The position numbers and the translations under genes are program-made. This document shows positions 21,370 through 33,189 of a stretch of DNA of 64,000 bases, in pieces (within the stretch, counting starts at the first letter, position 1; each line of letters opens with the position of its first letter). The notes beneath the pieces are model-generated. The model was not told where the DNA came from and did not search any database. It saw nothing but the letters and a program-made list of their open reading frames with translations. Location of the stretch: NCBI RefSeq assembly GCF_019578655.1, contig NC_063261.1:3723946-3787945 (forward strand), in the 5' to 3' direction. The stretch comes from Ricinus communis. Its lineage: Eukaryota; Streptophyta; Magnoliopsida; Malpighiales; Euphorbiaceae.

Positions 21370-22765
21370 ATTATGCATCTTCAGTAGCTATGGACAATCT
21401 ACTGGCTGAATTTGCAGACTTGTTTGAATAACCTTCAGGATTGCCTCCAAGTCAAAATTGTGATCATTGGATACCTTTACTACCAGGTTCCAGACTAGTG
21501 GTAGTGCGACCTTACCGTTATCCTCATCTTTAGAAGGAGGAGATAGAGAAGCAATGTGAAACAAGGTTGTAGCAAGGAATGGTAAGGCCAAGTAGGTTCC
21601 CTTTCTCGTTGCCGGTGTTGGTGAAGAAACATGATGGGATTTGGAGATTTTGTGGACTATTGAGAGCTCAACAGCCGGACCGTTAAGGACAAGTTTCCAA
21701 TTCTAGTAGTGGACGATTTATCGGATGAGCTTCACGGAGCGTGATATTTCACAAAACTTAATCTTCGCTCTGGTTACCATCAAGTACGAATAGACTGCCG
21801 AGATATAGAAAGGACCGCTTCTAGAACACATCAGGGGCATTTTGAATTCCTGGTGGTGCCCCTTTGGGTTGACCAATGCTCCTTCTACTTTTCAATCTTT
21901 GATGAATGAAGTGTTCCAGACCCATTTGCTAAGTTTGTCTTAGTTTATTTTATGACATTTTAATATATAGTAAAACTTGGGTTGAGCATATCCAGCATAT
22001 ATGCTTGGTTTTTTAATTACTTCGAGCTCACCACCTTTTTCTTAAGCAGTCCAAGTGCACATTTGGGGTGACGCAAATGACGTACTTGGGTCATGTTATT
22101 CATTGTGTAGGAGTAGAGGCAGATGTAAGCAAAATTAAGGCGATTGTAGATTAGCCTGTACCACATTCAACCAAGGCTCGGATTAGCGGGATACTGCAAA
22201 AAGTTTATCAGGAATTATGGGCATATAGCAGCACCATTGACCAGCTTGTTGAAGAAAAATGCATAACGGGCTGATGAAGTCAATTCAACATTCTTGAACT
22301 TGAAGAAGGCTCTCTCTGAAGCTCCTGTTCTGAAGTTGCCAAATTTTGAGGAAGAATTTGTAGTGGAGTGATGCTTCGGGTAGCAGCATTGGGGCAGTCC
22401 TGCAACATGGGCACCCAATAACATTTTTTAGCAGGAAATTGGCGGATCACCATTATAAACTTGCAGCATATGAAAGAGAGCTCGTTGGACTTGCTAAAGC
22501 TGTGGCTCGTTGGCGGCCTTACTTGTAGGGGAGGCACTTCCTTATCTGAACCAATCATTACAGCCTTAAATTCTTACTAGAACAATGGGTGACTACTTCA
22601 ACCTCAGCAGCATTGGATTAGTAAATTGATGGGTTCTGATTTCAAGGTGGAGTACAAGGCAAGGAGACTCAACCGGGCTACCGATGCACTTTCCCGGCGG
22701 GAGGAGGACAACCAGCTCTTTGCAATCTCTCAGCCTCAAGCTGGCATTTTTGATGCCGTACGGTA
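21370..22765 (+). pseudogene. reverse transcriptase and RNase H relic
   Basis: Traced across several frames: [47 protein letters not shown], then FYDILIYSKTWVEHI, in which the catalytic FDD has become FYD. TFGVTQMTYLGHVIH, FNILELEEGSL and LQHGHPITFFSRKL, DHHYKLAAYERELVGLAKAV and the tail RATDALSRREEDNQLF give the thumb and RNase H. At least a dozen stops and shifts and a damaged active site rule out activity. Confidence 0.75.
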
Positions 22766-22815
22766 GAAGGGGACAACCTCGGACAGCTTGCAGCAGCTAC
22801 GGGAATGTATAGACA

Positions 22816-24168
22816 GTGGAAAAGCCAATATTGATTAGGAAGGAATGGCTTGATTTTTTTAAGGGGAAAGTCTATTTGCTACCCACTTCTCCCGTGGTGC
22901 AGACCATTCTTTCTAGCATTCATAACATGGCCCACGAGAGGGTCCAAAAGACCTTGCAACGGGTGTGTGGGCATTTCTTTTGGAAAGGCATGAATCAACA
23001 TTAGAAGCATTTGTGCGGAGTTGCTTGATATGTCAACGCAATTAACGGGAAAATTTACGTCTTGCTGCGCTCCTTCAGCCTCTTCTGGTACCTCAACAAG
23101 TATGGGCTAACATCTCGATGCATTTCACTGAAGGATCACCTAAAGTTCAACGAAAGTCAGTTTGGATGGCGACTATTGATAGGTTCTCCAAATATGCCCA
23201 CTTCATTCCATTTACTCATCTTTTCCCGGCGATTTTTGTGGCCCATGTTATTTTTACATAAGTATTTCGTCTACATGGATTACCTGAGACAATTGTTTCT
23301 AATAGGGACAAAGTCTTTACTAGTCTCTTTTGCAAAGAATTGTTTCATTTGTCTGATGCAAAGTTGGTGTTTTCTTCAGCTTATCATCCTTAATCGGTTG
23401 GGCAGACCGACGTAGTCAATCACATAATCGAGATGTATCTTTGTTGCTTTACTGATGATCAGCCGCGATGTTGGATTGCATGGATTCCATAAGCAAAATA
23501 CTGTAATAATACTTCATTCCACTTTTCCCTGCGAGCTACTCCATTTCAAGTGGTATATGGAAGGGAACCCCCGCCTTTGCTGAATTATCTTGCTGGAACA
23601 AAAAGAGTGGAAGCTGTTGACCATGCTCTTCAGGAAAGGAAGGAAAGGGATTCGTTTTTGCAATCGGCAAGAGAGCAACTGTTGCAAGCTCAACAACAAA
23701 TGAAGCTTACTCATGATGCTCATCATAGAGAAGTTTCCTTTTGCCGAAAGGGATTGGGTTTGGTTGAAGCTTCATCCTTACAGACAACTTTCCTTATGGC
23801 CTAAGGAATATCACAAGTTGTCTCCCAGGTATTTCGGTCCTCTCATGGTATTGCAGTAGGTGGGCAATGTGGCATACATGTTGGAGTTACCGGAGGGCAG
23901 CCGTGTTCACAATGTCTGTCATGTCTCACTTCTGAAGAAGTTCCAGGGAGAGAACCCAACTATGGTTACTCCACTTCCACCTTTTCATGATGGCTGTTTG
24001 CTACCTATTCCTCAATCTTTTATACGGTCCAGGCTTAACTGAGGCAGACAAGAGGTGTTAGTACATTGGGAAGACTGTTCGGAAGAAAATGCAACTTGGA
24101 ATCACCTTGCAACACTTTGAGAGGTTTATCCGGAGCTTGAGGACAAGCTCAAAGTCGAGGAGGGGAGA
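22816..24168 (+). pseudogene. integrase with chromodomain-like tail, relic
   Basis: Opens with the HHCC zinc region (IHNMAHERVQKTL, then CLICQRN), followed by the catalytic core in fragments: WMATIDRFSKYAHFIPFTHL, IVSNRDKVFTSLF, DAKLVFSSAYHP and GQTDVVN. The C-terminal part is open in long pieces: VYGREPPPLLNYL (23550-23804) and MLELPEGSRVHNVCHVSLL (23860-24042). The end has VLVHWEDCSEENATWN, which looks like a chromodomain relic. Runs up to the purine tract before the 3' LTR. Confidence 0.74.
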
Positions 24169-24170
24169 AA

Positions 24171-24595
24171 TGTTGAGGATGCCTTTGCAGGCAAGGTCTG
24201 CTCATGGAAGAATACAAGAGAACTTTAATTTTTAATACTGTTACGATTTATTTTAATAATTTTTTTTCAGTAGTTTAATTTCCTAGTTTCGTTCAGTTTA
24301 GGTCTTGTAGTTTCATTCAGTTTAGGTTTCCTAGTTTCATTATAATTCTGTTATATACATTATACCTGATTCAGAGTCCTAATTAGGGATGTTTATTTCT
24401 TAAACCTATTTAAAGAGAGGCTGTCATTAATAAAGTGCAAGCAGAATGTTATCAAAATTGCAGACGTACCTTAGACTCTGTCAAGGACAGGTCTCTTGGC
24501 TGCCAGCATAGGTTTTTCAAAGAAAGGTGGGAACACGGCCAAAGGAAAGAGAGAATTCCTCCCCGTGACTAGATCCTACAGTAGGGGCCGTAACA
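24171..24595 (+). repeat. 3' LTR of the Reina-like element
   Basis: 425 bp, same ends as the 5' LTR, with scattered substitutions and a few short indels. Preceded by the purine tract and followed by AACAC. Confidence 0.9.
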
Positions 24596-27561
24596 AACAC
24601 ATTAAACATCAATTTTAAAAATGAGAAAACTATCCAAATGAGGTTGCAACTGACAGAATGTCCTTGTAAGAAAGGAAACAGAAAAATAAACAAGGTAAAA
24701 GAAAATAACTGCAATATTACATTCTCTTCACTAGTGCACAAGAAGGCCAACATACTTCCATTCAAATATTGGTGGAATTATTGGGTAGCTTGGGAATAGG
24801 AAAGGAGAAGGGTCTTCCTTCCATTTTATAATTCACTACCACAGTACTCCAGTGGGGACTAAAAGATTTCCTTTAAGAAGAAATTTAGTGGAGTTTCTAA
24901 CAGCTGCAGTGAAGACTAGCAATCCAGTTTTCCATTCACATGTACTCAGTGATAGAGACTACATGCAAAAAAGTATCTAAATGTCTAGCACTCAACTCAA
25001 AACAAGATGGAGGTAACTTGGCAAACTAAACACTAAGGTAATGCATACATATACAAACTTCCCTTCTTTTGCTAATATCTAAATGAATACAGAAATAGAA
25101 TTTACCTAAATGGGCCTAAGTACACACATGAGTACTACCGTGAGTAAAAGATGGCACCACTAAGACCAATATATTGTGTGAAAATCCGGAATGACAGACA
25201 TGAAAATTTAACTCTTTATGTAGGATTTAGTTTTGAACATTGAACTAACATTGCACTCTCACGTGCTTATGATTATCATAGCTCAAATGATATAACCATT
25301 TTCATTTAATTGGTTCTGCTGATTTTTTTTCTAATTACCTCGAACATAGTCTTGATACGATGACAATCACCTTGCTCATGGCTGAGTAATCGGCATTAGC
25401 ATACTTTTCACTCGGATCTGCAAGACCACCAACAGAACTTATTCACTTCTGGTCATGCGGTTTGTTCATGCGGTAAGTATTTCCATTTATTAATCGTCAT
25501 TAACAGGTAAAATTGGAAAGCACCTCATGCTGCCCAGCCCATATGGATTGCATAGTGTTTAGAGATCAGCAACATGTAAGTTCACAGACTGGCCAAGAAA
25601 TGCATTCCCGCTTTTGTGATTAGAAGTCAAGATCCCATATTTCCAATAGTACTAAACTGCCTGAGGGAAACAGGCCTGCAAAAGATCAGATGCCGCATAT
25701 TTTATATAACACAAAAAAAACATTTTGGCTGTCAAGCGGTGAGTTCTATCTCACTGACAAATCAATAAATAAAATGATTAAGTACACAAATTGATGCAAT
25801 ATCATTGGATCAACGACTTCATATCAAAATTGAAAATAACCAATTAACCTCAATATCTCATTTTACTGTTGACTTCATACTTTGTCCATGCAGCAATTAA
25901 TTATACAGCCTTAAAGTCTGAACATTTCATCGAACACCTAATAATACCCGTGAACATAATATCACTAACTTCAATAAAAGCGAAACCATTCCCGAGAAGG
26001 ATTAAAAATTCTAAGAATGCTCAATCATACATTTGGTTAGCATGTACATTTCCCACAATCTTGTCAGATGTAGCATAGCACCTCTAGAACAAATTTTCTT
26101 TTCTAGGAAAATATTCCACATCATATTTGCATTACCTAAAGTCCTATTATTATTTTTTTGCATTTATCACTATCATTTTCTTTACTATCTCTTTAAAATA
26201 TGGAAGAAAATAATAAAAGCTAAAAACTAGTTATGGAACTTTAAATTTAGGGTTCCAAGAAATTATAAAATCAAAGAAAGCTTTCAATTCCATTTTCAAA
26301 TGTCTACTTTTATTTTAGTTCCATTTTCTGTCTCTAAATACCTTTCATGAGTTGCTATCAATAGGATAATTGGACAGTTTTAATCTAAAATTCACATGAA
26401 AATTCAGAAAAGCACCAATATGGTAAGCACATAATTTCCATCCTATGAACATGATTTTCATTTTCATCCACACAATACCACCCCGAAGGTATCTCCAAGC
26501 ACGAGTGATCACAAACCAGAAAAGAGAACTCGAAATGATCAATCACATTTACCCAGATGTGACAAAACTCGCATGATCACCATATAACATTTACAGGAGA
26601 AAAAATTGTCATAAGATCTGATAGATCGAATAGCAACCCCAGAGATAAAGTGCATGATATTAACTGTCCCATACCTAAAGTAAATAGTAATTTGCTAACG
26701 TTGTTATGTTATTGTTTACAAGTCCTTTAAGGAACTGAATGATAATGGATATTTGAGATTGACAGGGTAAGGCTTGATGAACATCAGTAGTAATATTATG
26801 AACCAGATACTTAAAACTGTTTTGCGCATTTTAAGTTCATGAATCACAGAAAATACATGGTTAAATACTATTACAAGAAGGATCCACTGTCAAGCCAAAA
26901 TAAAACTAGACAATACGTAGACTCCAAAAGTGGCTGCAGCTATAGCAATAGTGACATAAAAGTAGCAGTCTCCTTCACTTCTATAAGCATGAGACATTTA
27001 ATCAGAGATTTTCAGGTTCTCTATCAAGTAACATGCCATAGCAACCAAATCATGGCGCAATAATCACCCTAAGTATCCAACTATTTTTTTTGTTATAAAT
27101 CAATAGATTTTGTGGTTTAATAAATAAAAAAGGCAGCCTTATTGCGGTTGATTATGCTAGCGATCGCTACCAAACCCAGAAGTAATTAACTGAAAGAAGG
27201 GAACCATTCCACAGAAGGTCTTGAAGATTATAAATCAGTTTGAGAAAACAGAAAAAAAGAATGAATGAGAAGCATCACAGATACACACACACAATAAAGA
27301 AGAATAGGAATATGCTCACAACTCCAATATTTGCAGAATAAAGTGTTCATTACCTGCAAAAGGAATGTTCTCCTCAAGACAATCCTCCTTCACGCCTGCA
27401 ATAGTATTATAATATGCTCAACTGTCTTGTTCAAACACTTCGAGCATATGAAAGCTCCTGTATTTAAACAGTCAGCAGCATGCTCTGTTCCATTTCAGTA
27501 AACTGAACGATGAATAGACCCAAATATTAGGTTGATCTGCCTATTATGGCTTAAAGAACGC
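24596..27561. other. intergenic DNA downstream of the PPR gene
   Basis: Nearly 3 kb without recognised coding sequence or clear repeat. The part nearest the PPR gene may be its 3' UTR. At 27395-27354 (minus) a 42-base segment has a good splice acceptor (ATTGCAG) before it and a donor (CAG then GTAATG) after it, so the 3' UTR may be spliced; this is only a candidate. Confidence 0.35.
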
Positions 27562-30018
27562 TCACCCATGGAAGTGCACCTTCCTAACCTTCAAAATACA
27601 ATGTAGCACTGACATGGTATGTGCATCTGGCCGTATCCCCTTATTTAACATCTCATCAAAAAGGACTACAGCCTTTTTTATATTTCCCACATTACAATAT
27701 CCAGATAAAAGAGCTGTATACGTCACAGTATCAGGTGCTAGTCCTCTATCAATCATTTCATTGAAAAGGTTTATAGCATCCTGAATGTTATTTGTTTTAC
27801 AGTGCTTGTCAATAAGAACAGTGTAACAAATAACATCAGGTTTTATATCCATATCCTTCATTTCACTCCACAAGGCTGAGGGGTCCATCATATTTTCCTT
27901 GCTTTTCATTGCATCTAGACTTGAACTGGAGCTTCTGAGATCTATTTTTGAACAATTATTGAGCAAAACTGTGTAAGTGATAACATCAGGTTCAATCCCT
28001 CTGTTCTTCATATCACCCAAAACATGCCAGGCCTCCTTCATTTTATTCATCCTGCAATAACCATTTATCATTATTGTGTATGTAATGACATCAGGAGCTA
28101 GCCCCCTATCAACCAACATATTGAAAACATACTGAGCCTTCTCCATTTCTCCCGCCTGGAAAAGTGCACCAATAACTTTACTGTACATGATCATGGTAGG
28201 ATTGATATTCAGAGCCACCATTGTTTCAAGCAAACACAAAGCTTTCTCACTATCACCTTCCGAACAGAGATTTCCAAGCAATTTAAAGAAAGAAGCTTTT
28301 TTTAAAATACGCCCCTGCTTAGATAGCCTAATAAGTAGAGCAAAGGCCTTGTTCACATGATTAGCTTCACAATAACCATTGACCATGGCACTATAGTTTT
28401 CCAAGCACTTCTCTTCTAAATTATCAAAAAAGGCTTGAGCATCGTCCACCTTACCTCCTATACATAATCCTTCAATAATCATGTTATGTGTCACGGTATC
28501 AGGTTTTACACCCTGTGTTTCCATGTAATTTAAGAGGCTAAGGGCCTCTTGAGTGAGGCCATTTCTAGAAAACCCACCAGCAAGTACATTATAAGTAACA
28601 ATATCAGGTTTATGTCCTATGTCCTTCATTTCTCTATATATGTTCAACGCATCAACAACTTTACCTTTAAGGAAGTATCCACTGATCACAGTGGTGTAGT
28701 TGATGATATCTGGAACCATCTTCTTACCTTTCATCTCAACAAGCAGTTCCACAGCTTCTTCCACTTTCCCCAACTTGCACAAGGCATCCATTACCACATT
28801 GTAGCAAGCCTCATCAAAAAATATACCCATCTTTTTGAATTCTTTAAATTGATTGGCTACTTCAGAAGCCATACCCATCTGAGACAAGCCTTGAAGAATT
28901 GAACTCAAAATCACACAATTTGTTTTGACACCTTTTGACACCATTTCATCATGAAGAGCCAAAGCTTTAAGTAAATTCCCAACCATGCAATATCCAGATA
29001 TCAGAGCACAATACACATACACATCAGGGGCAAAGCCTTGTTTTTCCATTTCACGCAAGATGCTCTCAGCCTCTTTCAGCTTCATCTCACTACAGAAGCC
29101 ACGAATTACAACTGTATAAGCAAACACATCCATTGGAATCTTTGCATTTATCACATCTTGAAGCACTTTGAAACCCAAATCTGATCTCCCATGCAAACAT
29201 AGACCTTCTATGAAAGTTGTGTAAGAAAAAGAATTTGGCGTCACCCCACTTTCTTCCATATCCCGGAACACATCAATAGCTTCAGCCAAATTACCTTTTC
29301 TACAAAAACCCTTAATTGCAATGGTATAAGTGTAGTCATTAGGGTTCAGACCAAAGGCCTTCAACTGCCGATAGATGGCAATAGCCATATCCACTTTCCT
29401 ACTCTCAACTAACCGGTTCATGAGAAAATTACATGACAAAATCTGTGGAGCAAATCCACAATGCTTAGTTTGCAAAAGAACATCAAAAGCCTGATCAAAC
29501 ATTCCAGAGGCAACACAAACCTTAATCAAAGCATCTGAGACCTGAACAAGCACACTGAATGACTCATTTGCAATGCCATCTCCCAGAGCTTCAAACAAAT
29601 TCACAATTCCAAAATCCAAGTTCCCATCTTTCTTAATAATTTCCATCAGTATAGAATCCAACTTCCTAGACCAACCCCAAAAACACAAAATTCTAACAAT
29701 CGCAGCATATGTATAAGGATCATGAGAATACCCACTTTCCTTCAATTGGTTAAAGTAGGAGAAAGCAAGACTCGGCTCATTCCTCAGATTGTTCAAAGTA
29801 ATAACAACTTTAGCAGTATTTATCTCAAATAAATGGTTAGTTACGGGATTTTGGTAATGGGTATTAATGGTTTGCTCTTCTTCAATTGGGTAATTGAAAT
29901 GAGCAAGAGCTGAGACGGTATATAATCTTATGAAGTTAACATGTTTGATATATTTTCTACAAGAAAACAACTTAATAGATGACACCCACATGGAACATGT
30001 TTGATATACGTTAAACAA
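27562..30018 (-). CDS. P-class pentatricopeptide-repeat protein, probably mitochondrial
   Basis: A single uninterrupted 818-codon frame. PPR proteins bind organelle RNA one base per repeat and act in processing, stability, splicing or translation. The N-terminus (about 35 residues; KLFSCRKYIKHVNFIRLYTV) is basic and short of acids, like a mitochondrial or plastid transit peptide. From about residue 160 to 800 come some 18-19 tandem 35-residue motifs, such as DYTYTIAIKGFCRKGNLAEA and VITYTIMINGYCRMNKMKEA. All are P type; no E or DYW editing tail. One repeat near residue 705 holds a 15-residue insert rich in Ser. Repeat order and length resemble Arabidopsis At2g26790 from memory. Met10 (29991) is an equally good start, since MWVSSIKLFS is where the transit peptide seems to begin. 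Intron-free, as usual for PPR genes. Confidence 0.93.
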   Translation of the reverse strand: MFNVYQTCSMWVSSIKLFSCRKYIKHVNFIRLYTVSALAHFNYPIEEEQTINTHYQNPVTNHLFEINTAKVVITLNNLRNEPSLAFSYFNQLKESGYSHDPYTYAAIVRILCFWGWSRKLDSILMEIIKKDGNLDFGIVNLFEALGDGIANESFSVLVQVSDALIKVCVASGMFDQAFDVLLQTKHCGFAPQILSCNFLMNRLVESRKVDMAIAIYRQLKAFGLNPNDYTYTIAIKGFCRKGNLAEAIDVFRDMEESGVTPNSFSYTTFIEGLCLHGRSDLGFKVLQDVINAKIPMDVFAYTVVIRGFCSEMKLKEAESILREMEKQGFAPDVYVYCALISGYCMVGNLLKALALHDEMVSKGVKTNCVILSSILQGLSQMGMASEVANQFKEFKKMGIFFDEACYNVVMDALCKLGKVEEAVELLVEMKGKKMVPDIINYTTVISGYFLKGKVVDALNIYREMKDIGHKPDIVTYNVLAGGFSRNGLTQEALSLLNYMETQGVKPDTVTHNMIIEGLCIGGKVDDAQAFFDNLEEKCLENYSAMVNGYCEANHVNKAFALLIRLSKQGRILKKASFFKLLGNLCSEGDSEKALCLLETMVALNINPTMIMYSKVIGALFQAGEMEKAQYVFNMLVDRGLAPDVITYTIMINGYCRMNKMKEAWHVLGDMKNRGIEPDVITYTVLLNNCSKIDLRSSSSSLDAMKSKENMMDPSALWSEMKDMDIKPDVICYTVLIDKHCKTNNIQDAINLFNEMIDRGLAPDTVTYTALLSGYCNVGNIKKAVVLFDEMLNKGIRPDAHTMSVLHCILKVRKVHFHG

Positions 30019-30464
30019 GAAAACAACTAAAATGATGATACCACATGGGAAACTCTCAAGAGATTTCGGAAAGGATATGGAAATTAAAGGTTAAGGAAGA
30101 AGGCATTTTTGAAGCAAGAATGAGTAAAAGAACAGGAAAAAAGAAAAGCAGAGAGAGCATAATGGAGGATATTGAGATGACGAAAGTAAAGTGAAGGATT
30201 ACCTTGTTAAGTGATGGGAATGAGAGGGGAACACGTGAGTGAGCAGCAACTATTTGGCAACAGTTGGAAGTACACAATTATGAAAAGCTAAAACCCTGCG
30301 AAGTGTAGACAGTTGCAGCAACAAAAACCTGTAGTATATATGATAAAATTAACAATTACGTTCTCTCGGAATGGAAAATTATCTATTTTGCCCCCCTGTA
30401 TTTTATGTTTAACATTGGCCCTGTGCGTTTATTTATCAACATTATATATCTTTAAACTTTTATG
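30019..30464 (-). promoter_or_regulatory. upstream region of the PPR gene
   Basis: About 450 bases before the PPR start on its strand. Likely contains the promoter and 5' UTR; a purine-rich stretch in plus reading (pyrimidine-rich in transcript sense) is typical of leaders. I do not see a convincing TATA box. The 73-codon frame here (30056-30277, minus) is probably leader, not a gene. Confidence 0.35.
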
Positions 30465-31068
30465 GAATAATTAAATTTTTGGTATCTAAACTTGTAAAAA
30501 AATGACAATCGAATAATTGAGTTTTTAAAATTAACAATTAATATAGCAATCTGGAAAAAAATAATAAAATAGTATTTTTAGCATGTAACACATTATAAAT
30601 ATCGATGTGAATTTTTTCTATTAAATGAGTTAACAAATAAGAAATATGTGATAAGAATATGTTGTAAAAATAATAAAATGATAAACTTGTCTATGATATA
30701 TAAACGTATTTTTACCAAGTTATTAGAATTTTATAATGCAATAAATATTATAATTCCTAAAATGGAAATTAAAAATTAGGATTGTTAAATTGAGGATTAA
30801 TGAGGTTAGAGAAAGAGAGTTATATAAGATAAAATTTACCCTAAGACTATATCACTAATAAATCTATTTTAATTTTGACGTGTTTAATAATTTTTGCTCT
30901 CTCATCTATATTTATAAAGATTTAAGGAAAACTTAAAAATCACCTACTAAAAACACCATTTTGTTATTTTTTACAGATTGCTATACTCAATTATTAATTT
31001 TAAGAATTTAATCACTCAATTGTCAATTCTTGATAAATTCAGACACTAAAAAGGTAATTATTCCTACT
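30465..31068. mobile_element. inverted-repeat element (MITE), about 0.6 kb
   Basis: About 130-bp inverted ends. Shared blocks are TTTAAAATTAAYAATT, ATAGCAATCTG and AAAATRGTRTTTTTAG, reading forward at 30510-30590 and in reverse at 30945-31020. The interior is AT-rich and non-coding. No clear target duplication. Confidence 0.55.
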
Positions 31069-31144
31069 TTTATTTTAGTTTATATTAAAGCCTTTTTTTT
31101 CTTTCCTTTTCTTACGGAATGCTATTTTTCTAATGGCAAAAACA

Positions 31145-31805
31145 TATATAGATCTCTAAATTTTGTTTGTCTTTATGATTAACTTCTTAACTCTATTTTG
31201 ATGCAATTGAATCTTTTATCTAAACTTTGTTAAATCCTTTTAGAATGTCTGTTAGGTTTACGCACATTAAGTTCTGTCTAAGAGACATTAATCTTCATCA
31301 AGTTTGTTCACTAATACCTTGGAATTTTATTGTTTTAATTAATTGATTGAGCTGGAGCCTTTAGACTTTCTGAATTCATTGATTAAATGCTTAATAAGAA
31401 AAGTATGATAATAAAAGCAACCACAAAAAAACTTATTATTTAATGAATAATATCGAGGAAATATTTTCAAAATATGAACTTTAACCTTAAAAATAATAAT
31501 AATAAATAAATAAAATTGAGTATAGAATCAAATATGAATAGAAAATATTTTTAATTTTGAAAGTTATTTAAAATTAAATAATTATAAGATTAAAAAATCA
31601 TGATCAAAGTTGAGAATAGGAAAAGAATTTCTAATCATATTGAAAAATTTACATGAATCCATTTAAAGTAAGAAAACTAAAGTAACACTTCACTAAAAAA
31701 AACTAAAAAAATATAAAAGATCATATTAGGTTGAATTATACCAAAATGAAATTTAAGAGCCCAGTTATAAGAATACAGAAAATTTAGAGGCTCAATTATG
31801 TTTTT
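31145..31805. mobile_element. second inverted-repeat element (MITE), about 0.66 kb
   Basis: Left ATAGATCTCTAAATTTTGT and the reverse complement of the right end (TTGAGCCTCTAAATTTTCTG) match, and similarity continues for about 70 bases (TTTTGRTRYAATT-AA). Non-coding interior. Confidence 0.45.
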
Positions 31806-33189
31806 TTTTTTTCTTATTCTACATTGGGTTAATTGTCATTTGCCCCTTAAGATTTTATTTTTTATAATCATTAGGATTTCAATTTTTAATATTATATAAA
31901 GACATCCCTCCCGTTTGGTTCTATTATATTAATACCCATTTTTGTTAGGATTTTTACACTTTAATAGCTAGCCAAATCATATAATGAAAGTCAAGGAGTA
32001 TATTCTCATATTTCATTCATAAGATACATTTATCCTTAAGTTTTGAAGATTATAATATTGGGTCCTTAATCCAACATTGGGTTTATATGTCAATAATTAT
32101 GTATTGTAGGATATCGAATACAATTATTATAACATATATGATTTCTGGTTCATGATTCTATATAGAACGAAGAACATAAAACACATATGGTGAGGGCATT
32201 GTAAAATACGCAATTTATTAATTACAGAAAAACATTAGACATTTGAAACAGAAAGTGGAAAAGAGAGAATCCCATATTTCCACCTACAAAAACTACCACA
32301 TCCCACGTGTCCTATATCTGTGACTTTTTAATAACAAAAAATGTAGAGTTTTATTTGTAAAATTTTTTAAAAATTAAATAAACATACCTTTGTAATAGAA
32401 AGCGATCTCCTTAAATATTTATTCCTATTTCATCAGTGCATAAGTCATTTTCCCTCTCCACTAACAGTAGTTGACTCAAATTCCTCGCTCAGATAACAAT
32501 ACAAAATCCTATGTTAGATCAAGAGTTCGCCAAGATTCAATACTTAGAGAAGTCTATCATCGTTAATCAATAACAGTTGAGAGGTAAGTTTCATATTCTT
32601 AAGGTTTTATATTGCAATGGAATTTTCATCTCCTAAATCACTAATGTTCATTCATTTATGAATGTAATCATTATTATTATATTGTTTAGATTTTCATTAT
32701 ATGAATTAGAAATCTAATGATTATGATCATTAAACATTTTTATGTTCATTCATATATTGGAAAAAGAAAATGAGGTTAAAAAGAAATTTCATCTGCTGAA
32801 ATGAGGTTAGGGTTTATAAAGATGAAACCTAGAATTAGAGTTATAAGGATGAATTTGATAATTGATTATTGGAAGAAATTGTATCTGTATATAAATTTGT
32901 ATTATATTTAATGAATATTTTATGCTTTTGTAATGAACATTATTGTTATTGGTTATGAACATTTTATAATTGTACAATGAACATTCATCATACTGGAAAA
33001 TGTATAATGAATATTTGTGTTTTAGATAATGAACATTATACTATAGCATAATGATTATTATACATTCAATGAACACTTTCCTATTTGATTTTTATTCTAA
33101 ATGATTATTTGTATTCTAGATACTAAATATTACAGTTTAGAATAATGATTTTATTCTAATGCAAATTATTAGAGAAAAGTTACAAATAG
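31806..33189. other. AT-rich DNA, perhaps the 5' region of the Ulp1-bearing element
   Basis: No coding similarity. A candidate leader exon at about 32450-32585 ends in a splice donor (GAGAG then GTAAGT). From 32640 on, ATGTTCAT/ATGAACAT motifs become frequent (at least six by 33030). Confidence 0.35.

Larger units (their letters stand above)
19461..24595 (+). mobile_element. Ty3/gypsy chromovirus-like (Reina-like) LTR retrotransposon, complete but inactive
   Basis: LTRs at 19461-19897 and 24171-24595 both start TGTTGAGGATGCC and end TAACA. Flanks AACAT and AACAC form a 5-bp target duplication with one mismatch. The primer site TGGTATCAGAGCC (initiator Met tRNA) begins at 19900, and a purine tract AGGAGGGGAGAAA ends at 24170. 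Gag, protease, RT, RNase H, integrase and a chromodomain-like tail are in the right order but broken by many stops. Length (5.1 kb) and short LTRs suit the Reina clade; that clade call is inference. LTR differences point to an old insertion. Confidence 0.88.

Noticed and set aside
28549..28902. 117-codon plus-strand frame
   Set aside because: Antisense shadow of the PPR gene.
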